Below are positions 35,246 through 45,307 of a stretch of 64,000 nucleotides of DNA, piece after piece. This DNA comes from Gammaproteobacteria bacterium. Lineage in GTDB: Bacteria > Pseudomonadota > Gammaproteobacteria > Pseudomonadales > JAUIET01. Under the pieces are notes generated by a model. That model was not told the DNA's origin. It ran no database searches and saw only the letters and a list, made by a program, of their open reading frames with translations. Position 1 is the stretch's first letter. Each line of letters starts with the position of its first letter. The translations under genes and the position numbers were made by a program. The DNA is taken from positions 480,414 to 544,413 of the forward strand of contig JAUIET010000002.1 in the NCBI GenBank assembly GCA_030429735.1, in the 5' to 3' direction.

Positions 35246-35498
35246 TCAATTCGCGGGCATCACCTTGCAGATACTTACACACAAACACTATCTTTCCGTA
35301 TTGCTGCATCGAGTGAAGCATCGCCGCATTAAGGCATTCGGTAACCTCGGAAAATTCTCCAAAAATACGCGTGCTCATGTTTGACGTTCGAATCTCAAGG
35401 CCGTTAGCTGAGCTATCAAGCTCGGCCAGAAACGCCTTGATCTTATCTTTGTAGCCGTCCTGCAATGGATACATGCTGAGTTCAACGGAAAGGTTCAT
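35232..35498 (-). CDS. YkoF-like / MTH1187-type thiamine-binding protein
   Basis: An 88-residue alpha/beta protein with the pattern of the thiamine-binding YkoF/DUF77 family: VELSMYPLQDGYKDKIKAF at the start, then LEIRTSNMSTRIFGEFSEV and GKIVFVCKYLQG. The family binds thiamine or its pyrimidine part. With no signal peptide it should be cytoplasmic, where it may buffer or deliver thiamine between the PnuT transporter and the kinase. It lies 11 bases after the TonB receptor gene and overlaps pnuT. Confidence 0.78.
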   Translation of the reverse strand: MNLSVELSMYPLQDGYKDKIKAFLAELDSSANGLEIRTSNMSTRIFGEFSEVTECLNAAMLHSMQQYGKIVFVCKYLQGDARELSGYE

Positions 35499-35509
35499 GC
35501 TGTATTACC

Positions 35510-37642
35510 TCACTTAAAATAAAGGCTTGCCTTGATTCCCAGCACTCTGGGGGCAGCAAACTGATTGTACGGTTCCACTTCATAGAATTTACGCGGATCA
35601 TTACCAAATGCTCCGAAGCCACGCGTTTTGACTAATTCATCACTCAAGTTCTTGCCAAAGACTGCCACTGACCAGGTATCCATGCGAAAGCCCACTTCTG
35701 CATTAAACACCTGATAGCTGTCGGATCTAGCATCATGTCGGTCGGAAAAGTAAAAACTGTCTTTCGCGTCAACGGAGCCGACTATATACCAATGGTTAGT
35801 GAAGCGGTATTCAACGCTTGCGGTTGACTGGAATTCCGGTGCATGGGCCTGTGCCCGACCTTTCAAATTGTAGGTCACACCATTTTCACAATCAGCCAAC
35901 ACATGAGCACAGGTTTCGAAGTCGCCGAATTCGGCATCCAGCAGGCCAAAGCCCAGGTGGAACTGTAACTGGTCTGTGGCTTGCCAGCTTAACTCCAGCT
36001 CGAGGCCAATGTTTCGGCCGCTGGCCGCATTGCCCGTATAGTCAGTAAAGTCGCAAGGACACAGATCATCAATAATTCCTGTTGCCAGGGATCTGACAAT
36101 CGATTGCTTGCTCTGAATGGCATCACGATCCTGATAAAACACAGCGAGCTGAGCGCTGAGCTGCCCTTCAAAAAAACGCTGCTTTACACCAAGCTCATAG
36201 TTGAGCATGGTCTCTGTATCAAATTCACGCTGATCTTCAGGCACGGACTGGTCGAGGTTGAAGCCGCCTGCCTTATAACCGCGTGAAACCAGCGCGTAAT
36301 AAAAAGCGCCTGAATCGGCCGTGTATTCAAGGGCTATCTTACCGCCCCACAAAAATTCATCGGGTGATTCTGCAACACCTGCGTTGTCGGCATAGTCTAC
36401 CGATCGCTGTTCCAGTCGCCCGCCAAGTGTCAATGCCACGTGCTCTGTCAAGGCGATGTTTGTTTGCGCATAGGCCGCCGTATTCCTGGTGTCCAGAACG
36501 CTGCTGAACGGACCGGCGTTAAAGGTGTAAAGCCTCAGCAGGTCAATTGACTGATCGCGATGGTAAATACCCGCTACCCACTCGTCGCCCAGCAGGCGAA
36601 GGTCCAGGCTGATGTTGTCATTGTCGCGCTGATAGTCATCCACCGAGCTGTAAAACCAGTCGAAACCAGCAAGCGCACTATCACATGCTGTGTTATCGCA
36701 AATACCAGGATGGCTCCAATCTTCATCATAGCGATATCTTAATTCGGATGACGCCACACTGAGCAAGGCTTCCAGACTGAGATTGTCTTGCAGCTGATAA
36801 TCCAGTTTGAGTGCGCTTGCCAGCGTTTCCTGCTCATCAACACCCGGCTCATCGGAGTAGGTTACCCGGGTGTTGTCCAGGCTGAACGCGTCGTAACCAT
36901 TTTGCACATCCGCATAAAACAGAGTCCAGTCAACGAATAGGCGATCACTGACCTCGGAAGACAAGCGTAGCCTGGCACTGGTCTCGTCAATATTGTTGGT
37001 ATCGTCCCGGCCTAAAAACACGTTTTCGCCAAACCCGTCCGATCTAACGTGCTGTACAGCAAGGCGATAAGCGGCGCTGTTCGAGACTGGTCCGCTGATG
37101 ACGCCAGATGCGCTGATTCCGCCGTACTCTTCTGCTGATCCAGCCAGCTTTGCGGAGAATTCATCGTCAGGTTGATTCGACACGATATTGATCAGGCCCG
37201 CCAGCGCATTGGCGCCGTACAGCGTACCTTGTGGGCCTCGCAATATTTCAAGCTGGGCAATATCCAGTGTGCTGGCAACGGTCGAGATGCCTGTGATATC
37301 AATGCCATCGAGCAGAATGCCTACCGAGCTGTTCACAGGTTCCTGAAACTCACTGCGCTCGCCAATTCCGCGAATCTGCAGGAATCGCCCGCGCGAAGCA
37401 CCGCTGGCAAAGTTGACGTTGGGTGCCAGGTGCAACAGCTCCTCGAGATGACGTGCGGTGCGCCGTTGAATATCTGAGTCGTCGATGATTGTCACGCTGA
37501 GAGGCAAGGCTAATGGGCTTTGGCCTCGGAATTCTGCGCTGACGATTACCTCGTCAAGGGTGTCGTCAGCCAAAGAAGGCTGGTGCAATAGAAAGCCACC
37601 ACCGAACAGGGAGGCAATTATCAAGTGTTTATACGATGTCAT
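35510..37642 (-). CDS. TonB-dependent receptor for thiamine (riboswitch-controlled)
   Basis: A 710-residue receptor: signal peptide ending near PSLADD, TonB box in TLDEVIVSAEF, plug domain with LPLSVTIIDDSDIQ and LRGPQGTLYGANALAGLINI, and a 22-strand-type barrel to the C-terminus IKASLYFK. It is the first gene behind a TPP riboswitch, which argues strongly that it takes up thiamine or a thiamine phosphate across the outer membrane. The other three genes follow with gaps of at most 11 bases. The start codon lies just behind a hairpin that covers its ribosome-binding site. Confidence 0.9.
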   Translation of the reverse strand: MTSYKHLIIASLFGGGFLLHQPSLADDTLDEVIVSAEFRGQSPLALPLSVTIIDDSDIQRRTARHLEELLHLAPNVNFASGASRGRFLQIRGIGERSEFQEPVNSSVGILLDGIDITGISTVASTLDIAQLEILRGPQGTLYGANALAGLINIVSNQPDDEFSAKLAGSAEEYGGISASGVISGPVSNSAAYRLAVQHVRSDGFGENVFLGRDDTNNIDETSARLRLSSEVSDRLFVDWTLFYADVQNGYDAFSLDNTRVTYSDEPGVDEQETLASALKLDYQLQDNLSLEALLSVASSELRYRYDEDWSHPGICDNTACDSALAGFDWFYSSVDDYQRDNDNISLDLRLLGDEWVAGIYHRDQSIDLLRLYTFNAGPFSSVLDTRNTAAYAQTNIALTEHVALTLGGRLEQRSVDYADNAGVAESPDEFLWGGKIALEYTADSGAFYYALVSRGYKAGGFNLDQSVPEDQREFDTETMLNYELGVKQRFFEGQLSAQLAVFYQDRDAIQSKQSIVRSLATGIIDDLCPCDFTDYTGNAASGRNIGLELELSWQATDQLQFHLGFGLLDAEFGDFETCAHVLADCENGVTYNLKGRAQAHAPEFQSTASVEYRFTNHWYIVGSVDAKDSFYFSDRHDARSDSYQVFNAEVGFRMDTWSVAVFGKNLSDELVKTRGFGAFGNDPRKFYEVEPYNQFAAPRVLGIKASLYFK

Positions 37643-37645
37643 GTT

Positions 37646-37672
37646 GGTCTCTTTGAATTCTGCAAAAAGACC
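37646..37672 (-). promoter_or_regulatory. Ribosome-binding-site sequestering hairpin (riboswitch expression platform)
   Basis: On the minus strand GGTCTTTTTG (37672-37663) and CAAAGAGACC (37655-37646) pair with one mismatch around a 7-base loop, three bases before the ATG of the receptor gene. The 3' arm contains the only purine-rich ribosome-binding sequence, AAAGAGA. There is no run of U after the stem, so this looks like a translational, not terminator, switch. Confidence 0.6.
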
Positions 37673-37702
37673 CGGAAAACGAGGTAGGAAGGCGAATGAG
37701 AT

Positions 37703-37800
37703 ATGCGGCCCATCCCTACGCCGGTATTAACCGGATCAGGTTCATGGGGTTTATGCATTACGCAAATCTCAGGCGAACTGTCGCCACCCCCTGGGTGCTC
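37703..37800 (-). promoter_or_regulatory. TPP riboswitch (THI element)
   Basis: The minus strand holds the conserved parts of the TPP aptamer in order: GGGGTGGC near the start, CTGAGA (pyrimidine-sensing arm, around 37773-37768), then ACCCCATGAACCTGATCC and GGTTAATACCGGCGTAGGGA (pyrophosphate-sensing arm, about 37750-37713). CACCCA (37797-37792) and TGGG near 37709-37712 can close the P1 helix. It lies about 60 bases before the TonB receptor start. TPP binding should switch off the four-gene uptake operon. Confidence 0.95.
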
Positions 37801-37872
37801 TGCACGAGCGCAGAACATGCTACCACAAAACACGAGCACAGGTTGAAAGCGGGCCAATTGGCGACATCCGGC

Positions 37873-37900
37873 TTGCTGCGCGGTGGTGCAATGTGATAGT
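37873..37900 (+). promoter_or_regulatory. Possible promoter of the barrel-YfiR-histidine kinase unit
   Basis: TTGCTG at 37873-37878 and GATAGT at 37895-37900 with a TGT before it are spaced 16 bases, like a weak sigma-70 promoter with extended -10. It would give a leader of about 120 bases before the ATG at 38030. It is a visual match only. The rest of the gap between the riboswitch and the barrel gene shows nothing else. Confidence 0.3.
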
Positions 37901-38029
37901 TTGCACGCTGAGTAAATATTGCTCACACGAGCCATCGAGCCACCTATGCACCGCGATCCCCAGAGTCGCCTGCGAAACAACAAAATCAAGGTTCAGTGGC
38001 GCTCTTCCTTTTTATTTACGAACCAAAAA

Positions 38030-39103
38030 ATGACTATGAACGGTATCAAGATCGCTTTTATTAGCGCGGTTGGCCTGTGGCATACAGGTTTGGCTGCGCA
38101 CAGCACAGTCTCTGAGCTTGCCGAGCTGTCTCTGCAGGAGCTTCTGGAAATTCGTGTTGACTCCATATCAACGGATCAGGCCTCCGAGGATATTGCGGCA
38201 CGCTGGAACATTAGTGTGGGCTGGTATTCGCAAAAGCTCGATGGTTATCGTCGTGGGACCACTGATTTTAGTATTGACGAGGTGTTATTCGAACCAGGTG
38301 AGGAGCGGGTTTATCATAATTTTCCGGTGGTACCAACCGTTATCGAACAAGACGTTTTCACCGCCAGCTTGAGCTATCGACATTCCGAACACAGTACGTT
38401 GTCGCTGACAGTGCCATTCGTGAGGCAGGCAACAGACCATGTTTCCAGTGTTGCTGCTTACGAGCAATTCATGATTAAAACTGACGGTATTGGGGATATC
38501 GGCCTGAGTTGGCGCAACAATTTTTATAAAGACGAAGTTTGTCAGTTTTCCATTGGGCTGGGCATTAGCCTGCCAACCGGTTCCATTGGTGAGCGAGGCG
38601 ATACGCCAAGAGAAGCAGGCGATCAGCAATTGCCGTACACCATGCAACTCGGCTCGGGAACCTACGACTTGAAGTTGGGCCTGGGCATGAGCTGGTATTT
38701 CGATAAATGGACCTGGGTGAATGATTTCGGCTATGTGCAGCGCATGAACCGAAACGATCGCGACTACCGCTTGGGTAACCGCTTGCTGCTCAGTACGGAA
38801 GTGAGGCGAGTAATTAACCGCTATTTGACCGCCGGTATAGGTATTGAGTACCAAAATTCAGCTGACATTAATGGGCGCGACACCGAGATTATTGTGCCCG
38901 GTCCGTTTCCTTACCCTGCGTCCATAACCGATCCGGGTAATTTCGGCGGTGAATTGATACGTGCAAGCGGTTCGCTAACACTGCGACTGGCCGAGAGGCA
39001 AAGTGCATTAATCACCTATGGTCGACCGGTCTACCAAGACCTCAACGGCATACAGCCGAAATCGAAAGGACGTATCAGCGTGTCATGGACGCTTGGCTTT
39101 TGA
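38030..39103 (+). CDS. Outer-membrane beta-barrel protein with TonB-receptor-like N-terminal motif
   Basis: About 357 residues from the ATG at 38030 (a second ATG follows two codons later). A signal peptide (IAFISAVGLWHTGLAAHS) is followed by LAELSLQELLEIRVDSIS. That motif usually opens the plug of TonB receptors found with YfiR-family proteins, but here no plug domain follows. The rest is alternating amphipathic strands (HSTLSLTVPFVRQATDH, FSIGLGISLPTGSIG, TYDLKLGLGMSWYFDKWTW) ending in Phe (SWTLGF), as in outer-membrane barrels. The same region resembles the MetA/phenol-degradation transporter-like barrel family. It is 24 bases upstream of the YfiR-like gene, so a shared signalling role with the kinase is likely. 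Confidence 0.75.
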   Translation: MTMNGIKIAFISAVGLWHTGLAAHSTVSELAELSLQELLEIRVDSISTDQASEDIAARWNISVGWYSQKLDGYRRGTTDFSIDEVLFEPGEERVYHNFPVVPTVIEQDVFTASLSYRHSEHSTLSLTVPFVRQATDHVSSVAAYEQFMIKTDGIGDIGLSWRNNFYKDEVCQFSIGLGISLPTGSIGERGDTPREAGDQQLPYTMQLGSGTYDLKLGLGMSWYFDKWTWVNDFGYVQRMNRNDRDYRLGNRLLLSTEVRRVINRYLTAGIGIEYQNSADINGRDTEIIVPGPFPYPASITDPGNFGGELIRASGSLTLRLAERQSALITYGRPVYQDLNGIQPKSKGRISVSWTLGF

Positions 39104-39127
39104 GCGGGTTATGACGAATCTTTAGCA

Positions 39128-39790
39128 ATGATCACTAAGCCGCTTTTTCCCAATGCAAGCCATGGAGCCCGCACTCCAGGGGCCGGCGCGCGTGGTATAA
39201 AGCGATGCACTTGCTGGCTGATGGTTTGTCTCCTGACATGGTTGGCGGTGTCTGTGCAGGCTCAGGATCGAGCCAAGATTCGACAGCAGGAGCGTGATGT
39301 TAAAGCAGCGATTGTGTTTAAGTTGTTACGCTTTGTGGAATGGCCGGAGACCAGCGTGCTACAGGACGAACCGTTGACTTTATGTGTTTGGCCGAACGAA
39401 CCGTACTTGGAAACATTCAGAGAAATTCAAGGGTCTAAAGTGGGCAGCCATTCACTGGAGGTCGCGCTGGTAAACCCGCAAAATTCAGAATTTTGCCATG
39501 TGCTGTTCGGCTCTCGGGAAATGGCCGCCAGCACCGAGCAGTGGCGCTCCGTAAGTGATGGAAAATCGATACTAACAATCAGTGACAGCAATGATTTCGC
39601 TGGCAAAAGCGGCATGATTCATCTGATGATGCGAGATCAACGGGTATCGTTCGCTGTGAACATTTCCGCATTGGAAAACGCCGGACTGCGAATGAGCGCG
39701 CTGGTGCTCAACCTCGCGGAAATTCAATCGGCAAATACGTCATTGCCGCAGATCCAGACGCCCGTGGAGAGGACCAATGAACACCCTTAA
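39128..39790 (+). CDS. YfiR-family (DUF4154) periplasmic protein
   Basis: A 220-residue exported protein. A basic start and the hydrophobic segment [20 protein letters not shown] form the signal. The DUF4154 core follows: [39 protein letters not shown] and [20 protein letters not shown], ending [16 protein letters not shown]. In Pseudomonas, YfiR is a periplasmic inhibitor of a membrane-bound signalling enzyme. Here the gene overlaps the histidine kinase by 14 bases, so it probably modulates the kinase's periplasmic CHASE domain. Two Cys residues in the core could form a redox-sensitive disulfide, as in YfiR. Confidence 0.85.
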   Translation: MITKPLFPNASHGARTPGAGARGIKRCTCWLMVCLLTWLAVSVQAQDRAKIRQQERDVKAAIVFKLLRFVEWPETSVLQDEPLTLCVWPNEPYLETFREIQGSKVGSHSLEVALVNPQNSEFCHVLFGSREMAASTEQWRSVSDGKSILTISDSNDFAGKSGMIHLMMRDQRVSFAVNISALENAGLRMSALVLNLAEIQSANTSLPQIQTPVERTNEHP

Positions 39791-42596
39791 GCGGTACTCG
39801 ATTGTATCCAAGCTGCGGCGCACGATCATCGTAACCTCTGGTGTATTGTTATTAGCGATCGTGGTGACGAACCTGATTGAAGACATAGCACGTGAACAGT
39901 CAGCCGTACAGAAACGCCTAACGTCGGCTGCCGAATTGATTGCAGACAATGCTGCGGTTGCAGTTTACTTCGACGACAAAAGTGCAGCAAGCTTAGCGGT
40001 TGCCGGTTTGGGGACAGTGGGTGATATTCATCGTGGCGTACTTTACGACCTGGAAGGAAACGAAGTTGCTTCGTACGAGTCCGGTGAACAGGTAGCCAGT
40101 GGTTTCAGCAATTTAAGTTGGGAAACCCCGGCCGCGCCGTTTGCGCCGTACATCGATCGCAGTGCCACGTTGGCACTGCATTTCAAAGATGAACCGCTGG
40201 GTACTTTGTATGTTGAATCGAACATTAACGGCTTTCACGAGGTATTGCGCTGGAACATCTGGCTGGTCAGCGCCACATTTTTCATTGTTTTAACGCTTGC
40301 CTGGATACTCGCGAGTCGATTAAACCGCAGCATCACCCAGCCAGTTACGCAGTTGTCGCAAGACATGGCAGAAGTGAAGAACAGCAAGAATTTCTCGCTC
40401 AGAGCCAACAAAACCAGCAATGATGAAACAGGCGACCTGGTTGAGGGGTTTAATCAGCTGCTTGCACAAATAGAACATGATGGACGGGCACTGGAGGATT
40501 ACCAGCGTACACTGGAAGCCAAAGTAGAATCTCGCACTCGACAATTGAATGAAAACATCAAAGAGCTAAGTGCAGCCAAGGAAGATGCGGAAACAGCCAA
40601 CAAAGCTAAAAGCGAATTTTTGGCCAATATGAGCCATGAAATACGCACCCCAATTAACGGTGTACTTGGTATGGCCGAATTATTGCGGCGTACCCCACTG
40701 AACGACAAACAGCATCATTTTGCGTCAACCATTCTCGCCTCCGCAAAATCCTTGTTGAACATCATTAATGATATTCTCGATTTTTCGAAAATTGAGGCGG
40801 GCTCGCTAAACCTTGAATCAATACCGTTTGACCTGGCCGATTTGATAGAGAACAGCGCGGCTTTGCAGGCCAGCCAGGCCCACGCGAAAGATATTGAGCT
40901 GACCACCAGCATTGCCATGGACAAGAACTATGCACTGCTCGGTGACCCGCATAGATTCACTCAAATTCTCAACAATCTGATCAGCAACGCCATTAAATTT
41001 ACCAGCAATGGCGAAGTTGTTGTGTCGTTGAATGCAGGCCATAGTTTCAACGGCCGGCAGGATATTATTTGCAGTGTAGAAGATTCTGGCGTGGGAATAA
41101 AACAGGAAGAACTGTCCCGAATTTTCGACAGCTTTGAACAGGCCGATGGATCGACTACCCGCTTGTTTGGTGGTAGCGGTTTAGGGCTGAGCATTACCAA
41201 GCACCTTGTCGAGTTGATGGGCGGTGAAATTTCGGTACACAGCGAAGTCGGCAAAGGCTCGAAGTTCACTGTACACCTCAGTCTCCCCGTTAATAACGAT
41301 ATTCCGGTCAAATTTAGAGACACCTCGGCCCTGCTGGGAACGATTGTGTTGATTGCATCCGATACGCTGTCGACACGTCGTGCACTAGCGTATATGGCCA
41401 ACGAATGGCGAATGATACCGGTTGAAGCGGGCAGTGCAGATGAAGTTAAGAAATTGCTTGCTAGCAGGGGTAAGGACGTTGCTCTGGTATTGCTGGACCA
41501 GAATCTGGAACAGGCGGCAGAACCAAGACTGGATAGCTGGATTGATGCCAACGTTAGCAACTTACCAGTCGTCATGCTGACGCGTGTTGCTGGCAACAGA
41601 CGGCTCAGTATTCAAGCAGACTGCGTACGTGCCAGTGTGATGAAACCAGTGCAGCGCACGGAGTTATTCCGCGCCATTCACCACTGCTTGATCAGCGACA
41701 ATGATGTTGCTGACAACAGTGAGGCATCCAGCGTACAAAGCGCGACAAGCGGCGCTAACGCAAGGGTATTGGTCGTTGAGGACAATTACATAAACCAGGA
41801 AGTTGCACTGGGCATGTTGGAGCTTTTCACCACGAGTGTTGACCTGGTAGACAATGGCGCCAAAGCGGTCTTCAAGCGCTTTGAAAACGAATACGACTTG
41901 ATCCTGATGGATTGCCAGATGCCGGTGATGGATGGCTATGAGGCGACGGCTGAAATTCGCCGCCAGGAGCGCGCGCTGGGTCTTTCGGAGGTTCCCATAG
42001 TGGCCCTGACGGCGCATGCGTTCAAGGGCGAGAGGGAAAAATGCCTCGACTGTGGTATGAATGACTTCCTAAGCAAACCTTTCGAGGAAGAAGACTTCTT
42101 CCGCATGGTGCAGTATTGGACAGAGCAGTCGAAGATCGGGAAAGATTTTGGCTTGCAAAGTGTGCCAGTCCAGCCGCACCTTTTACAGCACAATAACGAA
42201 CCAGGCGTAGATCTGGACGCAATCGAAAAACTCCGCGGCTTATCGGGGAGTCGCCGGCCGGGTCTTGATGTTCGATTAATTGAGCACTTTGTACGCTCGG
42301 CACCGGAATCCATCTCGGCATGCAAACGGGCCTGCGCGGAGAATGACATATCGAGAATGATTGCGAATACGCATCCCATGAAGTCGAACGCCGCATCTCT
42401 GGGCGCGTATCGCTTGGCGGAACTGTTCGCCGATATGGATGAATTAGCACGCGCATCTCGCCTGTCTGAATGCACGCCACTACTAACGTTGGCAGAACTT
42501 GAGTTGCAACTGGTGATTTCTGAATTGCGAGTGATTGTGACAAACGCAAGTTCGAAAAAAGAACCAGCGACTAGTACGAGCGCCGAACTCGCCTAA
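39777..42596 (+). CDS. Hybrid sensor histidine kinase (CHASE8-like, HAMP, HisKA, HATPase, REC, Hpt)
   Basis: A 939-residue membrane kinase. TM helix at about 20-38, a periplasmic CHASE8-like domain ([20 protein letters not shown]), a second TM near 165-183, then HAMP. HisKA has phospho-acceptor His287 in [15 protein letters not shown]; HATPase motifs are [17 protein letters not shown] and [10 protein letters not shown] receiver-like region at about 515-640 keeps one Asp (LLDQNL) but little else. The full receiver has Asp712 in [16 protein letters not shown] and the C-terminal Hpt domain has His866 in [14 protein letters not shown]. This is a complete intramolecular phosphorelay; no output regulator is next to it. 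The overlap with the YfiR-like gene suggests the two form one sensor. Confidence 0.92.
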   Translation: MNTLKRYSIVSKLRRTIIVTSGVLLLAIVVTNLIEDIAREQSAVQKRLTSAAELIADNAAVAVYFDDKSAASLAVAGLGTVGDIHRGVLYDLEGNEVASYESGEQVASGFSNLSWETPAAPFAPYIDRSATLALHFKDEPLGTLYVESNINGFHEVLRWNIWLVSATFFIVLTLAWILASRLNRSITQPVTQLSQDMAEVKNSKNFSLRANKTSNDETGDLVEGFNQLLAQIEHDGRALEDYQRTLEAKVESRTRQLNENIKELSAAKEDAETANKAKSEFLANMSHEIRTPINGVLGMAELLRRTPLNDKQHHFASTILASAKSLLNIINDILDFSKIEAGSLNLESIPFDLADLIENSAALQASQAHAKDIELTTSIAMDKNYALLGDPHRFTQILNNLISNAIKFTSNGEVVVSLNAGHSFNGRQDIICSVEDSGVGIKQEELSRIFDSFEQADGSTTRLFGGSGLGLSITKHLVELMGGEISVHSEVGKGSKFTVHLSLPVNNDIPVKFRDTSALLGTIVLIASDTLSTRRALAYMANEWRMIPVEAGSADEVKKLLASRGKDVALVLLDQNLEQAAEPRLDSWIDANVSNLPVVMLTRVAGNRRLSIQADCVRASVMKPVQRTELFRAIHHCLISDNDVADNSEASSVQSATSGANARVLVVEDNYINQEVALGMLELFTTSVDLVDNGAKAVFKRFENEYDLILMDCQMPVMDGYEATAEIRRQERALGLSEVPIVALTAHAFKGEREKCLDCGMNDFLSKPFEEEDFFRMVQYWTEQSKIGKDFGLQSVPVQPHLLQHNNEPGVDLDAIEKLRGLSGSRRPGLDVRLIEHFVRSAPESISACKRACAENDISRMIANTHPMKSNAASLGAYRLAELFADMDELARASRLSECTPLLTLAELELQLVISELRVIVTNASSKKEPATSTSAELA

Positions 42597-42669
42597 TTTG
42601 GCCTGGCTACTATGCCGGACCATTCTGCGTTGCTATTATTGCTGGCGCACATCACTGAGAGGCTCGCTC

Positions 42670-43587
42670 ATGAAATTCAACAATGTTCTTGAAACGATCG
42701 GAAATACGCCCTGTATACGCATCAATAAACTGTTCAGGCCTGATATTGAAGTATGGATGAAAGCTGAGCGATTTAATCCTGGTGCAAGCATAAAGGATCG
42801 AATCGGTCTGGCAATGATTGAAGAGGCCGAGAGCAAAGGCGATATAGGCAGCGGAACAGTCATTGTCGAGCCGACATCCGGTAATACCGGCATTGGTTTG
42901 GCACTGGCGTGTGCGGTCAAGGGTTACCGGCTTATTTTGACCATGCCGGAATCAATGTCAATTGAGCGCCGCAAGTATATGAAAGCGCTGGGTGCAGAAT
43001 TGGAGCTAACACCAAAAGAGCTTGGCATGGGTGGCTGCATAGAAAAGGCGCGGCAGCTGCTCACGGAAATTCCGAACAGCTGGATGCCCATGCAATTCGA
43101 GAATGAGGCCAACGTAAAGGTGCACCGCGACACAACCGGTCAGGAAATTCTGGCTGACTTTCCCGATGGTCTTGACTATATGATTACCGGAGTGGGAACT
43201 GGCGGCCACATAACCGGTTGCGCTGAGGTACTGAAGGGTGCGTACTCCTCAATTCAGGTGTTGGCGGTTGAACCGGAGAAATCACCGGTGATCAGCGGTG
43301 GTGAGAAAGGCCTGCACCGCTTGCAAGGTATTGGCGCCGGCTTCGTTCCTAAAATACTGAATACCGACCTACTGGACGGAACTGTGTTGGTTAGTGAAGA
43401 AGACAGCTTTGACATGGCGCGTCGCTGCGCCAGCGAGGAAGGTATTTTTATTGGCATATCGTCTGGCGCAAGTCTTGCCGCCGTGGCCAAGCAGCAGGCC
43501 GGTATGCCAGCCGGTAGTAAAGTACTGGTATTTTGCTACGACACCGGCGAGCGTTATTTATCGATAGACGATTTATTCAGCGGCTAA
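42670..43587 (+). CDS. cysK: Cysteine synthase A (O-acetylserine sulfhydrylase)
   Basis: A 305-residue fold-type II PLP enzyme. Lys42 in [10 protein letters not shown] holds the cofactor, [12 protein letters not shown] is the asparagine loop, [10 protein letters not shown] binds the PLP phosphate, and [13 protein letters not shown] is the CysK-type loop that separates it from CysM. It makes cysteine from O-acetylserine and sulfide. The ATG at 42670 with GAGAGG upstream gives [14 protein letters not shown]; the longer in-frame reading from 42598 lacks family similarity. It is slightly shorter than E. coli CysK. It follows the kinase by 73 bases and may have its own promoter. Confidence 0.93.
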   Translation: MKFNNVLETIGNTPCIRINKLFRPDIEVWMKAERFNPGASIKDRIGLAMIEEAESKGDIGSGTVIVEPTSGNTGIGLALACAVKGYRLILTMPESMSIERRKYMKALGAELELTPKELGMGGCIEKARQLLTEIPNSWMPMQFENEANVKVHRDTTGQEILADFPDGLDYMITGVGTGGHITGCAEVLKGAYSSIQVLAVEPEKSPVISGGEKGLHRLQGIGAGFVPKILNTDLLDGTVLVSEEDSFDMARRCASEEGIFIGISSGASLAAVAKQQAGMPAGSKVLVFCYDTGERYLSIDDLFSG

Positions 43588-43648
43588 GCTGGCACACGCC
43601 TAACACCTATTCGCTCAAGTGCTCGCGCGCAATTGACGCGTGTGGGCA

Positions 43649-43657
43649 TGCTATAGT
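43649..43657 (+). promoter_or_regulatory. Extended -10 promoter for the MFS gene
   Basis: TGCTATAGT at 43649-43657 is an extended -10 element (TGn followed by TATAGT), 32 bases before the GTG start of the transporter gene. A TTGACG lies upstream at 43633-43638 but the 13-base spacing is too short for a standard -35, so the extended -10 would carry the activity. Confidence 0.4.
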
Positions 43658-43688
43658 GCTCGTCTTGCGTTCTTGATTAGGAAAACTT

Positions 43689-45296
43689 GTGCAACAGAAT
43701 AAAAACACAGCAAACACCACTGGCGGATGGTATGCCCATTATGTACTGGTGGTGCTTGTCATTGTCTATGTATTTAATTTTATTGACCGCAACATACTAT
43801 CAATACTGTCTCAGGAAATTCAGGCGGATCTTGGTGTGTCCGACTCGCAAATGGGCTTTCTGTATGGCACCGTGTTTGCCGTTTTCTACGCGGTGTTCGG
43901 CATACCACTGGCACGATTTGCCGATGTCTGGGTGCGCCGCAGTTTAATTTCCGTTGGCTTGTTGTTTTGGAGTGCGATGACCGCATTGTCCGGACTGGCA
44001 CGCTCTTTTCCAATGTTGGCGCTGTTTCGTATTGGGGTGGGCATCGGCGAAGCCAGTGCGTCACCGGCTGCGTATTCAATGCTGTCAGACTACTACGCCC
44101 CCAAGGTGCGCGCGACGGTACTCGCTATTTATTCCTCGGGCTTGTACATCGGTGGCGGCATCGGCTTGTTTCTTGGCGGGTATATTCTTGACTCCTGGCA
44201 AGCAGCCTATCCGGATACGAGCATGGCACCGTTTGGGTTAAAAGGGTGGCAGGCGGCATTCATGGCAGTGGGTATACCGGGCATATTCATGGCCATTTGG
44301 GTAAGAACTCTTCGAGAACCGCAGCGCGGGGCCAGCGAAGGTCTGAGCAGCAAAGCTCACCCCGCACCGTTTTCTTTACTTAAAACAGAATTGTTGGCCA
44401 TGCTGCCGCTGTTCAATCTCTGGCAGCTAAAGAAACAGGGCGCGTCGTTGAAAGCAAATGCAATTGCGACTGTTTGTATTGTTGCGGCAGCGGCAGCGCT
44501 GATTTCGCTGACTGGCAGTGTCGCCCAATGGATAACGCTTGGAATTGGCGTGTATGTGTGCTTTACCTGGGCCCAATCGCTGGGAGTTCGTGACCCGGCA
44601 ACGTACGCCATGATCTTTAAATCGAAAGGCATGATATACACCTTGTTGGCTTTTCCTACTATTGCTTTTGTTACCTATGGTGTGAGTTTTTGGACTGCGC
44701 CACTGCTGCTTCGCTTGCACGATACAACGGCTGCCGAGGTGGGCTTATATATTGGTCTGGGTGGCGCCATTGGTGGTTTTCTCGGAATCACTCTGGGTGG
44801 GGTGCTCGGTGACTGGTTCAAGCAACGCCATCCTGCCGGACGCCTGTTGGTGGGTTACTGGGCGGTATTCGGAACGGCACCTCTGGTGTTATGGATGATC
44901 TATACGGACGACCTGGAGCTTGCGTTTTTTCTGAGCTTCTTGCATCACTTGTTCAGCGCATCCTGGCCAGGAATTCCACCCTCTACCGCGGCAGATCTTG
45001 TACTTCCACGCATGCGAGCCGTTGCTGGCGCGTTTTATATTCTGCTCGCCACCTTTATCGGTTTGGCGCTTGGCCCTTACATGATGGGGCGGTTGTCGGA
45101 TGCATTTATTTCCGGTGGGCTTGAGGGGGCGGCCGCGCTGCAGTCAGCGATGGCATGGTCGATGTTGATATTCATACCGACCCTGATTTTGCTAACCCTG
45201 GCCTGGCGCTACCTGCCCGAAGATGAGGCTGACCGCGTTGAGCGCGCTGAGGCCCTGGGTGAATCTGTCGAAGTCGCGCCGCAAGCCACTGCTTAA
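43689..45296 (+). CDS. Spinster-type major facilitator superfamily transporter
   Basis: A 535-residue MFS protein of 12 or more helices. The N-terminal half has the spinster-like signature FIDRNILSILSQEIQADLGV and GFLYGTVFAVFYAVFGIPLA followed by RFADVWVRRSLI (the MFS A-motif loop) and RIGVGIGEASASPAAYSMLS. An unusually long central segment with two extra hydrophobic stretches separates the halves. The start is a GTG at 43689 with AGGAAAA upstream. Substrate is unknown; relatives are often near degradation genes for aromatics or lipids. It converges on the next gene. Confidence 0.88.
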   Translation: MQQNKNTANTTGGWYAHYVLVVLVIVYVFNFIDRNILSILSQEIQADLGVSDSQMGFLYGTVFAVFYAVFGIPLARFADVWVRRSLISVGLLFWSAMTALSGLARSFPMLALFRIGVGIGEASASPAAYSMLSDYYAPKVRATVLAIYSSGLYIGGGIGLFLGGYILDSWQAAYPDTSMAPFGLKGWQAAFMAVGIPGIFMAIWVRTLREPQRGASEGLSSKAHPAPFSLLKTELLAMLPLFNLWQLKKQGASLKANAIATVCIVAAAAALISLTGSVAQWITLGIGVYVCFTWAQSLGVRDPATYAMIFKSKGMIYTLLAFPTIAFVTYGVSFWTAPLLLRLHDTTAAEVGLYIGLGGAIGGFLGITLGGVLGDWFKQRHPAGRLLVGYWAVFGTAPLVLWMIYTDDLELAFFLSFLHHLFSASWPGIPPSTAADLVLPRMRAVAGAFYILLATFIGLALGPYMMGRLSDAFISGGLEGAAALQSAMAWSMLIFIPTLILLTLAWRYLPEDEADRVERAEALGESVEVAPQATA

Positions 45297-45303
45297 AGCA
45301 GTG
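45287..45303. terminator. Possible bidirectional hairpin between convergent genes
   Basis: CACTGCTT-A-AAGCAGTG is a perfect inverted repeat that includes the stop codon of the MFS gene and ends five bases before the stop of the convergent membrane-protein gene. It has almost no loop and no T-run on either side, so termination activity is doubtful. Confidence 0.3.
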
Positions 45304-45307
45304 CGCT

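Noticed and set aside
40961-42549. Several long minus-strand frames under the histidine kinase gene
   Set aside because: Antisense shadows of a fully conserved multi-domain kinase; Ser/Arg/Leu-rich with no motifs.
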